Assembly: GCA_958510875.1 (NCBI GenBank)
Contig: OY294069.1
Span: 166,717,111 to 166,781,110 of the forward strand
DNA from: Endomychus coccineus
Lineage: Eukaryota; Arthropoda; Insecta; Coleoptera; Endomychidae
Length of the DNA stretch: 64,000 nucleotides
Reading direction: 5' to 3'
Position 1 is the stretch's first letter. Every line of letters starts with the position of its first letter. The notes beneath the pieces are model-generated. The model was not told the DNA's origin and made no database searches. It worked only from the letters and a program-made list of their open reading frames with translations. Below, piece after piece: positions 10,888-20,803 of this stretch. The position numbers were made by a program, and so were the translations under genes.

Positions 10888-12758
10888 CAGGATGTTCCAT
10901 CTCAGACGAGCCACCCCGTATATTTCTTATCCCGTAGTAAGTGGAAAAATCTGCCGAAACACGTCGAATGATTTTGTTTGGGGGACATCTTTTGACGTAT
11001 ATTTGAGGCTTGAACGAGCAACCCCCTAATAGGGGGCGCTTCAACCCTTCAAAATTGAATAGGGGAGAGGGGTTGAGTGATACGTCATTTGAAAGGTCTT
11101 GGAAGCCTCTTTACAACGGTGTATGAAAAACGTAAATTTGATGAACCGTTTTTACCAAAAATTAATTTTGTTGCTCGAATGTGCCACCTTGAATATTTTG
11201 GTTATTTGTACAATGTAGAAGCTCATTTTTATTAAGCCTTTTTCACAAACTTAAACACACTTAAAATCACATTCGTAAAAAAATTGAATTGTGTTGTCAT
11301 GCTTACAATGAAAAAAAATTAAATCTGCGTGTTTAAATCAAATGTTCAAATTGTCCTCCATTGACTTCCATACAATACAATCTTGACTGAAAACCGTCTC
11401 TAACATGGTTCAGCATAATTGGAGTTATTTGAGGACACTCATTTACAATTCGTTGGCGTAGTTCGTTCAAAAATCTTGGACTTAAGATGTCCCCACAAGA
11501 AGAAGTTCAGAGGATTCAGGTCAGGAGGTCGGGCAGGCCACTCCATAGGACCTCTTCTTCCAATCCAACGACCGGGGTATTGCAAAATGAGGTATTGGCT
11601 ACCTGGTGCAGCGTAGTGAGGATGAGCTCCGTCTTGTTGGAAATGCAATTGTTGTCCAAGTAGTAGAGGATCGTTTTCTAATTGTTCAGTTATTAACGGA
11701 TCAATCGCATTTTTGAACATTTCAATATAAATTTCGCCATTTAAATTACCAGGAATAAACAGAGGACCAATTAGGTGGTCTCCCAAAATTCCTACCCAAA
11801 CGTTCAGCTTTTCCCGATGTTGAGTGTGAGCTTCTCGAATTACAAGAGGATTTGTATCGCTCCATATTCTACAGTTATGCCGGTTAACCTCTTCATTGAG
11901 TAAAAAAGTGCATTCGTCAGAAAAGCAAACGTTCATCATTAACAATTCCAATGGGTGCCCTTTTTTTATCCATTACTGAACCCGTCTCCACAAATTTTGA
12001 AATCAATTCCATTACGTACTTATGGCGAACGCTACGTTCAGGATGGTTTTCGTTGAATATCCTTGCAGCCGCTCGGGCATAATTTTGATTTTGGTAATAA
12101 AGGCTAACCAGCTCAACACGTTCTTGCAATGTGTACACCATATTTTTCGAAATTTTAAACAAATCAGCAAAGTAGTAACTCAACAGATTGATTAAAATCA
12201 TGAAATGTTCGAAGAAACCTTAAAACCAGATAAGCACCAGAACAAAAAATGAAGGCAACATAAGGAAATGTTTTGCTGTTTTTTTATTTATTAGTTTGAG
12301 AGAATGTATTATTGTATGGAAGTCAATGGAGGAGAATTTGAACATTTGATTTAAACACGCAGATTTAATTTTTTTCATTGTAAGCATGACAACACAATTC
12401 AATTTTTTTACGAATGTGATTTTTTGAAGATTGTTTAAGCTTGTAAAAAAGGCTTAATAAAAATGAGCTTGTACATTGTACAAATAACCAAAATATTCAA
12501 AGTGGCGCATTCGAGCAACAACATTAATTTTTGGCAAAAACGGTTCATCAAATTCATACACCGTTGTAAAGAGGCTTCCAAGACCTTTCAATTTTGAGGG
12601 GTTGAAGCGCCCCCTATTAGGGAGTTGCTTGTTCAAGCCTCAAATATACGTCGAAAGATGTCCCCCAAACAAAATCATTCGACGTGTTTCGGCAGATTTT
12701 TCCACTCACTATGGGATAAGAAATATACGGGGTGGCTCGTCTGAGATGGAACATCCTG
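10888..12758 (-). mobile_element. complete Tc1/mariner-superfamily element with ~0.47-kb TIRs
   Basis: The ends are inverted copies beginning CAGGATGTTCCATCTCAGAC, flanked by TA (10,886-10,887 and 12,759-12,760), the target used by this superfamily. TIRs run about 10,888-11,375 and 12,305-12,758 with mismatches and small indels. A broken transposase on the minus strand fills the middle. Total length is 1,871 bp. The structure is complete, but it cannot encode an intact enzyme. Confidence 0.92.
11337..12201 (-). pseudogene. Tc1/mariner-superfamily transposase with DUF4817-type N-terminus, broken
   Basis: The N-terminal piece (12,201-11,917) starts MVYTLQERVELVSLYY and has an HTH-like segment (YARAAARIFNENHPERSVRHK). 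The catalytic piece (11,951-11,439) has SDECTFLLNEEVNRHNCR-WSD, VWVGILGDHLIGPLF, FQQDGAHPHY and PARPPDLNPLNFFLWG. The last two acidic residues are separated by 36 residues. Family members carry roughly 80 more residues between the pieces, so a deletion plus frameshift lies near 11,930-11,950. A second frameshift in a T-run near 11,470 moves the end into another frame (RQRIVNECPQITPIML ... NGGQFEHLI), with the stop at about 11,337. Transposase identity is certain; activity is not possible. Confidence 0.9.
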
Positions 12759-12760
12759 TA

Positions 12761-15700
12761 TATTAATTATTCAACAGTTGAGAATCAACGTTTATAACCT
12801 AGCTTAGATGATGACACTGTGTGTTGAACCATATGTTAGATTGAAATTGCTTATCTAATGTATTTCGATTTTTTCATGATTAGTTTACCCTAGAAGAGAT
12901 AAGAAGTTTCTACATTAAATACCGACGACAGTTGATGAGGGTCCTCTAGATATTAGAACTTCCCCTTGTCCAAAGTAACTCCGCAATGATGTGAGAAATT
13001 AAGACATTATCCAGTAGAAGGGGTAAGGATGGATTAACGTCCAATCTCTCCAACTATCTGACACGTCACTGGTTCATAGATTACATCGTTTCATTTTCGC
13101 GATCGCAATCTTCAATATGTATAATAAAGATAGCACTTTGAAACTTTGTAAACTACGTTAGCCTAAATAGTTAATAGTGCTGAAAGATAACAGCATGTAG
13201 AAGGTAACTTAAACTTGTTGGAAACGGTTATCTGGATACGAAACCCTCCATAATTAAAATTAATGTCTTGTGGAGCTTACCACGCTTAACATGAAGCTGC
13301 GTTCTTTGAACACCTTCACATTTTTCATCTCTAAATTGCAGCCCGCAATAACTTCGGACTTAGTGGCCACCTCAGCTTGCATACATGAGGCGATATGTTT
13401 CAATGGTTGGAAAGGGTTTCTGTTATTCTAATACAGAGGATCAGTAAACCTAAGATATTGAAAGAATAATACAGAATATAAGGATAAGAATCAATTAGAT
13501 TCTCTTTCCCTCTCTTTCTATTTTGTCCAGATCGATCAGATCATCAATAGAACGAGGAAGTTTGCAACCTAACTGAACCGAACAACAACATAGTGAAAAG
13601 AACAAAATATCTCACGCCATCTACAAATAGATGTCACACTAAGAAATCAAACAATGTACGACATTAACTCACAGATTTCTCGAACTTACAATAGTTACGG
13701 ATTGAGTTTTCAAAATTGATAAGCTCCTGCAAGTTGACAGATCGTCATTGAACATTCAAAAAATCTATCTGGAAAAGAATCTATATTATACAAAGAAGAA
13801 TATTCGTTTATCAGTTTTTATAAAATCTTGATAAGATTCTGCACGCTTGACCTTCAACACAGGAATTTCAGTGCTTAGAGATTTCATCCCCCTTTCACAC
13901 CCCAAAGGCATTTAATTAAAGGCAAAGAACGTGCAATTATTCATCAATTATTAATGTTTACTAACGGGACCGTCGATGTTCAAGAATTTGGGACAAAATT
14001 CATGGTCTTTCATATTCAACATTATTTGGGGAAGCGAGTTTAAACTGAACATTAGGGGCCTTACTATCAAGAAAAAAATACTATGAGGATGAATATGTTC
14101 TTCTATTCTGTAGCTCGAACATCGCCGGCTATATCATCTAGTAAAATATATATTCAATTAACAGACTTTTTCACTGATTGGATTTGTCCGAAAATCATGC
14201 CTTTCATATATATTATGTTAACTAATATTTACTATAAACATTCAAAAATAAAACTTTTGCTAATGATAATACGGTCGAAATACAAAAAGAAGTAACTGTA
14301 TTATCTAAACATTCACCGGTAGAATATAAAGCTTGACGAATGAGTAGTAGCTGATATACATATACTCATTAGTTGTATTTATTTAAATAGTAGAGATCAC
14401 ATACAAACTTACGTAATACTGTTACGAGTTTTATACTATACTTCTTCAAATAATTTCCTGTACAATATTGAATTAAGCTGATTATAAATCAATTTAAGAT
14501 TCGCTTCTAGCTCGTAGGATGGAACAGACAGATAATTGAGGAAACCTACCAGCATGAAATAATTAAAATGTTCCACGATGGGAAAATTGAAATACATGAA
14601 TTTATTCGATATTCATGTTCAGAGAATCCGACCTGATACAGGTTTAGTTGATAAACAAAATGATATTTCATACGCCAGACCTCGAAAATTAAAACATTCC
14701 CCCCATCATTTAATTTAATGTGACATGATAGTCACACAAATGGACGGTTTTAACCAAAAGTTATAATATTACTTCTGCAAGTAATTTTTCATTTCAGCTC
14801 AACCAGCCGATGAATATTAAAATATATTTGTCAGTATCAATACCTCGCATGAAAATTAGTTTCTAAAAACTAAATGACTCCATAATACAAACTCAAAACG
14901 ATACATTATTATGTGACAAGAATTAGAGGAAATCTCACATGTTTGTGACAGATTCAAGTATGCTTACCTTAAAAACATGTCACTTTTACAATAATCCATA
15001 TTTTAATAAGACTCCATATGAGGTAAAAAGCTACTCATTTACTACATTTGAGAAGAATTTTGAAACATTCCTACGTCAGGAAGCATATTATTCTGTTGAA
15101 GACTTCTTGGAGGAAAAAACTATTTCATTTTACTGTTGATCCTAGAACTGTTTTTCAAATTTTAGAATTTTAAGCTTCGTATCTAAAATCTTAATTTTCA
15201 GATTCCAAATATTAATTTTAAACATTAACTTCTTAAATGCATATAACTAATTGATATTTAAACATTCAAACTCTACTGTGGAAAATTCAACATTTCAGTG
15301 ATACAACTGTGTAGGGTATTTAACATACTCTTCTCGTTGCCATACTGTAATAATTCAATTATGTATAAATACCTGTAACATTAACTAAAAATTAATCGAT
15401 TATTACTATACCTAGCTGTGAATGTACAATTTTACAATATTCATTACGTGTTCTACACTGTACAGCAAACAGTATATACAGAACAAATAGAGCTTATCTT
15501 TCCATTAGTATGTATTTCAATGCCTCAAATTTGTTGATTAAGATTGTATATTAACATCTGTATGGAGCAGCGGTTATTCTAAATCCTTGATTATCGGAGT
15601 AACAACAAAGCAGTATTCATGGCAGTTCATGAATGTAACCTTATGAAGTCACTAAAGAGAATATCAGTATCGATGCATGTTAATTCATAGAGAAGATTGA

Positions 15701-15950
15701 ATAATCAGAGTTGGAAATCAACGTGTGTATATGAAGGATCATGATTCAATAGATGAAGACTACTACTCCTCAGGAACAAATCATTCGACCTCGCGGTCTC
15801 GTAAAAAAAATGGAGGATACTCAGGTTCAACTTAACTATCCACTTTTTAGAGTTGATCTGCGTATCAGTCTAATAACCTATAATAAACTATGGAAGAGTT
15901 AAACCTGTGGATATGCTGTAACAATCACCCATATTCACTGAAAATAATGT
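12761..15950. other. unassigned AT-rich intronic sequence
   Basis: About 3.2 kb with no coding region, RNA gene or repeat that I can support. A pyrimidine-rich run (TCTCTTTCCCTCTCTTTC) lies near 13,500. The short frames at 14,083-14,295 and 14,939-15,139 are unremarkable. Confidence 0.4.
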
Positions 15951-15952
15951 CA

Positions 15953-16155
15953 AAGTACTGAAGACCCTTCAACTACTAGGTAGTCATCATCAGAGTGAAC
16001 TAAACTGGAAATCAAAACGTGCTGGTTCAAATACTATTTGGTGTTAATAATATTTATCTAAAACTACTATATAAACAAACAAGCGATTGTGCAATGGGCT
16101 ATTCACTCTGTTTTTTGGCCAATATTTTTCTAACTGAAATCGAATCAATGAACGG
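15953..16155. mobile_element. Penelope-like fragment, family B: terminal piece plus inverted RT piece
   Basis: The first ~95 bp match the terminal sequence at 32,283-32,377 (AAGTACTGAA..., CATCATCAGAGTGAACTAAA). Read on the minus strand this gives CTGATGA followed by a hairpin, the relic of a hammerhead-type motif. From about 16,055 the plus strand encodes LLYKQTSDCAMGYSLCFLA then NIFLTEIE, the conserved RT block of PLEs (YKQT-GCAMGSPLSP-LANIF). Terminal and RT pieces therefore face opposite ways. Confidence 0.6.
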
Positions 16156-16159
16156 ATTC

Positions 16160-17335
16160 ATTGATCGCGAGCTAATACGTCAATGGTTTATTTCGCAAAA
16201 TTACTTCCTTATATTGAAACCTCAAACAGCAGTTTATCAATTCACTCAGATCATCGTTAAATCTTTAGAAGGAAACAAATTAGCATCGGGCTTATTCATA
16301 GACCTGTCAAAGGCATTTGATTGTCTCAACAGAGACTATTTAATAGAAAAGTTACAAAAATATGGTGTCAGAGGAAATGCGGCAACTTGGCTCACATGAT
16401 ACCTAAAAGATCGTTCACAGTATGTTTCAATTGCTAAGGATGAAAAAAACTTGAATTTAAAAGCTTCGTGGGAGTCTCACAAGGCGTTATATTGGGTCTT
16501 ATATTGTTTTTAATAATGATCATTGATTCAAATAGTATAGCTAGCCAAGAAGATTCTGTAATCACTAATTTTGCAGACGCTAACCTTCTGGTGGCAAGCA
16601 AAGACCGGAAAAAATTAGAACAAAAATGCAAAGATTTGTTTAATCAAGCAAAAAGCTGGTTTGATGGAAATGAATTAGATATTAATGAGGAAAAGACTAA
16701 TCTTCAGAGATAATGAATCGAAAGACAAACCTTCGAGTATGCTGAATAATGGCAGGGATATCGCCACTGTTAAATACATCAAATTTCTTGGAATCATTAT
16801 TGATCAATTTTCAAAATGGTCACTACATGAAAAACACTTCTGAAAAAGCTAAAACGTGTCTGCTATGCTATCAGGTTGATAGGGAAATACATAGAGGATA
16901 ATGTTAAAAAAATTCTATACTATGCGAATTTCGAATCGTTAGTAAGATACGGTATTATATTTTGGGGTGGCAATTCAACAACCGACTCAATTTTTTTAGC
17001 TCAAAAAAGAAGCTACTTAGCATGAAGTTTAGAAAGGACTACTAACAGTATATGGTTTATATTTGCACGAATGTCTTCGTTATCCATTTAGAAATAAGAT
17101 AATTTTCTTACAAAATAACAGTAATGTAAATTGCAATATTAGGACTAAAAAATTGTTTAGGCAACATCTTTGATAAGGTTTCCGACTTCGACAAATCCGG
17201 GATTTAGAAAATCGATAGTGAGTCGTTCAACCTAGAAGGAATATTCCAACTCGTTGTAAAGAACATTTTGCCTATATGAAGGAAAATAATGGTGAAAAAT
17301 CAGCGTAATAATTGAAATAGAGTCCATTTATCAAA
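16160..17335 (+). mobile_element. LINE reverse transcriptase fragment (unassigned clade)
   Basis: Plus-strand motifs appear in order: AVYQFTQIIVKSL, GLFIDLSKAFDCLNRDYL, KYGVRGNAATWLT, GVSQGVILGLILFLIMI, then FADANLLVASK. After frame breaks come KFLGIIIDQF, LKRVCYAIRLIG and FESLVRYGIIFWGG. The catalytic FADD reads FADA, so the second Asp is gone. At least three frame breaks are present. The 5' part of the ORF is missing, and PLE-derived sequence abuts both sides. Confidence 0.85.
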
Positions 17336-17339
17336 AAAG

Positions 17340-17440
17340 CTTATCACTTGCATAACATAGCACAGACAAATAAGTAATTTTGATTTCTGATTTAGTTCAC
17401 TTTGATGCTGGCTACTTGGTAGCTGAGTATCAGAATTTTT
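17340..17440 (+). mobile_element. Penelope-like family B terminal fragment
   Basis: The plus strand reads GATTTAGTTCACTTTGATG, then GGCTACTTGGTAGC. It matches, in inverted orientation, the terminal segments at 15,953 and 32,283. The CTGATGA core has decayed to TTGATGC. It sits immediately after the LINE fragment, so the LINE is bracketed by inverted PLE-derived pieces. Confidence 0.55.
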
Positions 17441-18779
17441 GGTGACTATTGGATATCATTTTGAAGATATCAATTCTTAAGGTTGGTCATTACTGTCACA
17501 TCCGCGAAAAGGAGGATATTATTGACTTAAGTGAATATCCAATAATATTCATCACTTTATTCATCACCAAGTTTCCATTTGATATATAACTCATCATTGC
17601 TCCAGTTTCTTGGTACCATCTTCAACAATTTACAAAAGCTAGCTCTAGGAATGCTGGATAATTTAATAATATTCAGAATATTATCAAATTAGGATGTATT
17701 TGAAAGTGTGGCCGCTAAACTACTATCCCAACATGCTATCTTTTCAAATATGTGTTATTTTCATGACTCACTGTGAATAAAAGAGGTATCAGATAGAGTT
17801 TTCTCAGGCTGTATAGACTATCTCACAGAAATACGAAGCAATTGGATAAATGGAATGCTATTCGGCTTATGCTTCCGATTGAATTGCATCGAAATCTCAA
17901 GCGGCAATGTCCTTGGTATTATAATAAAGAGGAATCGTCGTACGTTGGACTAATCCACAACATTTAGCTCCGTTACATTTCATTATCAAATGTTCTACGC
18001 ATGATAATGATGATGCATTGGAAACCGAGCGTGGTCTTTGAAGTTCGCTTGAAAATTCTTCGAATTTCGAGAAATTATTTTCTTGCCACGACTCATTTGC
18101 TGCAGGATATAAAGCAACTTCTGCTGAGCTGGCAGAGGACGCCTTAATGGAAATTCCTGCGGATGCTGGAATATTCGTGCCTTCAAGTCTTGAGATATTA
18201 ATTAACAATTTGTTAGTTTAACATCGTCCTTTGAATGTGTGGAATTTTAATTGGGTGAATGTAGCTTCACTAATTCAATGAATAATTGCTTCATGGAGGA
18301 ATCAATTTCTCTGTGGAATTTTTAGAATGGATCTTTATTGTTCATGAAGTAAAACTCACTTTCTATTAAATCTTCTATGTCCCTTTGATCCAATTGATTG
18401 TGACAACAAGATGAATATCTTCCACAACTTCAAACATGATATGAATATCTAGCTCTTTCTTATTGTGAGTGGAGAAGTCACTCGTTCCTTCTTTGATCTC
18501 AGATGTTGCAAAGCACCTTCCGTGGTGGTTCTATTGCTCTTCTCCTGTTAGATGACTATTCGAGTTTCACTACTCTGTTTTCTGTCATCTTTCTTACATG
18601 GCGTTTTTCCTTCCTCTCACCAACTCATTCATTTTATCTACCTTCTGATATTTTTAAATCTCTCAGGGTCTTTGTTATCCCTACCATTTTCATTTCTGCC
18701 ATGTCTAATATTATTTGGGTCATTCTTATCTTCGGCCTTGTTTCGTCCATATATGTCATTATTGGCTTTACTATTAAAT
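17441..18779. other. unassigned sequence
   Basis: No gene recognised. A minus-strand frame at 18,208-17,897 is open for 103 codons and serine-rich but has no resemblance to a known domain. The plus-strand frame beginning at 18,503 is pyrimidine-rich and lies opposite a decayed reverse transcriptase. Confidence 0.35.
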
Positions 18780-18965
18780 TTTGGTTTTTGTATCTACTGA
18801 TGAGTGTTCATTCTTCTATCTATCATCATTTAAGAATTATGGTACTATTTTGCAATACGTATCCTTCCCTATTTTTGGATATTACCTCCTTCATTATTAT
18901 GCTAAACAGAAGAAGGCTTGAAGAGTATCCCTGCTTCATCCTATTCCAAGACTATTGGATTCGTC
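18780..18965 (-). mobile_element. LINE reverse transcriptase scrap
   Basis: The minus strand translates as NRMKQGYSSSLLLFSIIMKE followed by VISKNREGYVLQ, then three stops. This fits RT motif 4 of many LINEs (KQG-SLSPLLFNI-M-EVI). No YADD block follows. Assignment rests on this single motif. Confidence 0.5.
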
Positions 18966-19350
18966 ACTCAATCTGGTAGCTTTGAAACTATTTTGTTGCC
19001 ATTATATATGCACAAAGGTAAGTATGTTTCTCGAGTTTGACTAGTAATGCTGAAGATAAATGGATCCAGATAGCCGTTTCGTTCTCTCGGGCTCATCGCA
19101 TATGTAGAGTAATGCTAAAGCACCTTCAAAGGCTTGAAGGTTCTTGATTTACTCAATAACTGATTGATCAAACTTTTAATAGACCTAATAAAAACATATT
19201 AATTCTTCTGTTTGAAGGCTGTTGTTGATTGATTTTTCAGCTCCTAATTATAATGCTCCTAACTTCTTTTATCTTGATAGAATGATGTTATGCATCTACC
19301 CACTTTTTCGGCAAACTTAAAATTATATATGGTTTGTATTCCAGCTCAAA

Positions 19351-19680
19351 ATGACTGGTTGTTGTGGAGTTGGATGTACTGATTCTGCTGCGAAAAAGTT
19401 TGCAATGAAGCGTTACCCAAAAAACACACAAAGTCGCAAATAATGGCACGTAAAAATGGAGCGGTATAACTGGAAACTGACTGATAACTGTTATTTATGT
19501 GAAGTAAACGTTTGACTATTCGATTTTTATAAAATAATGCTATTTTCGATGATATTGCTATCCATAGATACATTTTGCACCAGGCATGTGGGAGGGAGTA
19601 GACTCGAGTAGATCGATAAAAAAATAGAAAGCAAATGCAGTCCTCATTATCAAGTTTTCGTCCCCTCCCCATATGAAATA
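19351..19680 (+). pseudogene. THAP zinc-finger domain pseudogene / transposon-derived fragment
   Basis: The frame from ATG at 19,351 reads MTGCCGVGCTDSAAKKF, AMKRYPKNTQSRK, stop (19,441), WHVKMERYNWKLTDNCYLCE, VNV, stop (19,513). This follows the THAP domain, a C2CH DNA-binding finger: two early cysteines, the YP block, the W/NW block and a late Cys. The metal-binding His of C-x-x-H is changed to Asn. A weak continuation (KANAV) appears near 19,640. Two stops and the lost His make it non-functional. A CCAG acceptor-like site precedes the ATG. It could derive from a host THAP gene or a THAP-bearing transposase. Confidence 0.7.
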
Positions 19681-19904
19681 GATGAATAAAATAGGTAAAA
19701 TAATGGATTACAACTCAAATACTAAGTATTTGTCTGTGAATTTTACAGATAATCTCTCAACTAGTAACGGGACTAAGGAGCATTTTCTGTATTAATATGA
19801 ACTAACAGTGTGAACCGGACTGAGGGTTGTAGAACCCCGAACAGACCCTGAACCAGAGGTCTGTATCTCAAAGAGTTTCATCAAAGACACAACACTCGGA
19901 AGAA

Positions 19905-20110
19905 TGGAAACTAGTGAACGGTTGCAGGCAGGCGAAAGCACTGATTGAACCGCATACTAGGGAAGTGAGGAACATGGTTTAAACCGATGTCAAACTGCTG
20001 ACACAGATACTGACATAACACGAACCGTTCAACTACCACCTGCACAGGATGAACCTCAGCTATTTGCCTTGGTGCAGGTGATGAACACTCGTTGATATGT
20101 AGTACCACTC
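19905..20110 (+). mobile_element. LINE ORF2 tail (RNase H-type LINE, family C)
   Basis: The plus strand reads CRQAKALIEPHTREVRN and, after a break, LNRCQTADT... HEPFNYHLHRMNLSYLPWCR. This parallels the region downstream of RNase H at 25,675-25,860 (RQAKLHI, then LTGHCHLNKHLHTMGI and SACSRCG). The zinc-knuckle is degraded. Identification relies on the RQAK and YHLHRM blocks. Confidence 0.6.
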
Positions 20111-20135
20111 ATTTGGAACAAATATTTTTAGATTA

Positions 20136-20385
20136 GGAATAGAAATAGCAGTAATAGCAGGCGATATTATGATTATGGTATTTCTATTCATAAATAACAG
20201 TTTTGTCTATCTCTAGTGAAAATACTGGTCTATATCTTATATACTTATATGACATGCGCCTCATATCACGCCCATTTCGTTTCAGGTTGGAGTACATGCT
20301 ATTCTCATCTACGTCGATTCTTTATTGCACTTATTAACTTTCAATACCCCGGTCGATCTGACTCAAGCTATAAAGCACTGTATAT
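20136..20385 (+). repeat. dispersed ~250-bp repeat, copy 1
   Basis: Closely resembles 49,053-49,310 in the same orientation. Shared strings include ATAGAAATAGCAGTAA, CATGCTATTCTCATCTACGT and CGATCTGACTCAAGCT. Copy 1 follows a LINE family C tail and copy 2 follows an unrelated retroelement fragment. It may be a LINE 3' UTR or a SINE-like unit. Confidence 0.75.
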
Positions 20386-20540
20386 TATTGAACACGTAGA
20401 ACTTGAAAAAATTATGTAAAAATATTTACGTTACGTTTATCGGACTATTTCTACAGGTTCAATAGAAATCCAATGATATCTGGACATTTACAAGTTTTAA
20501 TAGAGCCAGCTTTAATATTGATAACATTTGCTACCTTTCC

Positions 20541-20803
20541 ATGTTTAAACTTTACTGTAGGATCAAAACTTTTCGAAATACAGAAGAGGCTGAAAAATTA
20601 CACTCGGGTGTTTTCGAAGTCGCTGATCTCGATTCCGAAGTTAGATTTATCATTTTCGACAACTTTAGCTGGAAATTGGCCAATTTTATGTCAGAAAAAT
20701 GGCTAAATTCTAAAATCTTTCGAAGAATTGACCATAATTGGCCAATTTCCAGTTCAACAAGTGAAAAATTTCCAAGCGACCAGATCTTGAAATTCAATAT
20801 CTA
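20541..20803. repeat. flanking segment with small inverted repeat and satellite-related motif
   Basis: CTGGAAATTGGCCAATTTTA (about 20,672) is inverted as TAATTGGCCAATTTCCAG (about 20,734). Upstream, GTTTTCGAAGTCGCTGATCT at about 20,613 resembles the inverted landmark of the 8-9 kb satellite. The open frames on both strands look incidental. Confidence 0.5.

Noticed and set aside
17897..18208. 103-codon serine-rich minus-strand frame
   Set aside because: No family resemblance; the overlapping open frame on the same strand in another phase shows stop codons are simply sparse here.
18503..18979. 158-codon hydrophobic open frame, possible membrane protein
   Set aside because: Composition is pyrimidine-rich and the opposite strand encodes a reverse-transcriptase motif. 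Phe/Ser/Leu richness is what the complement of purine-rich coding sequence gives.
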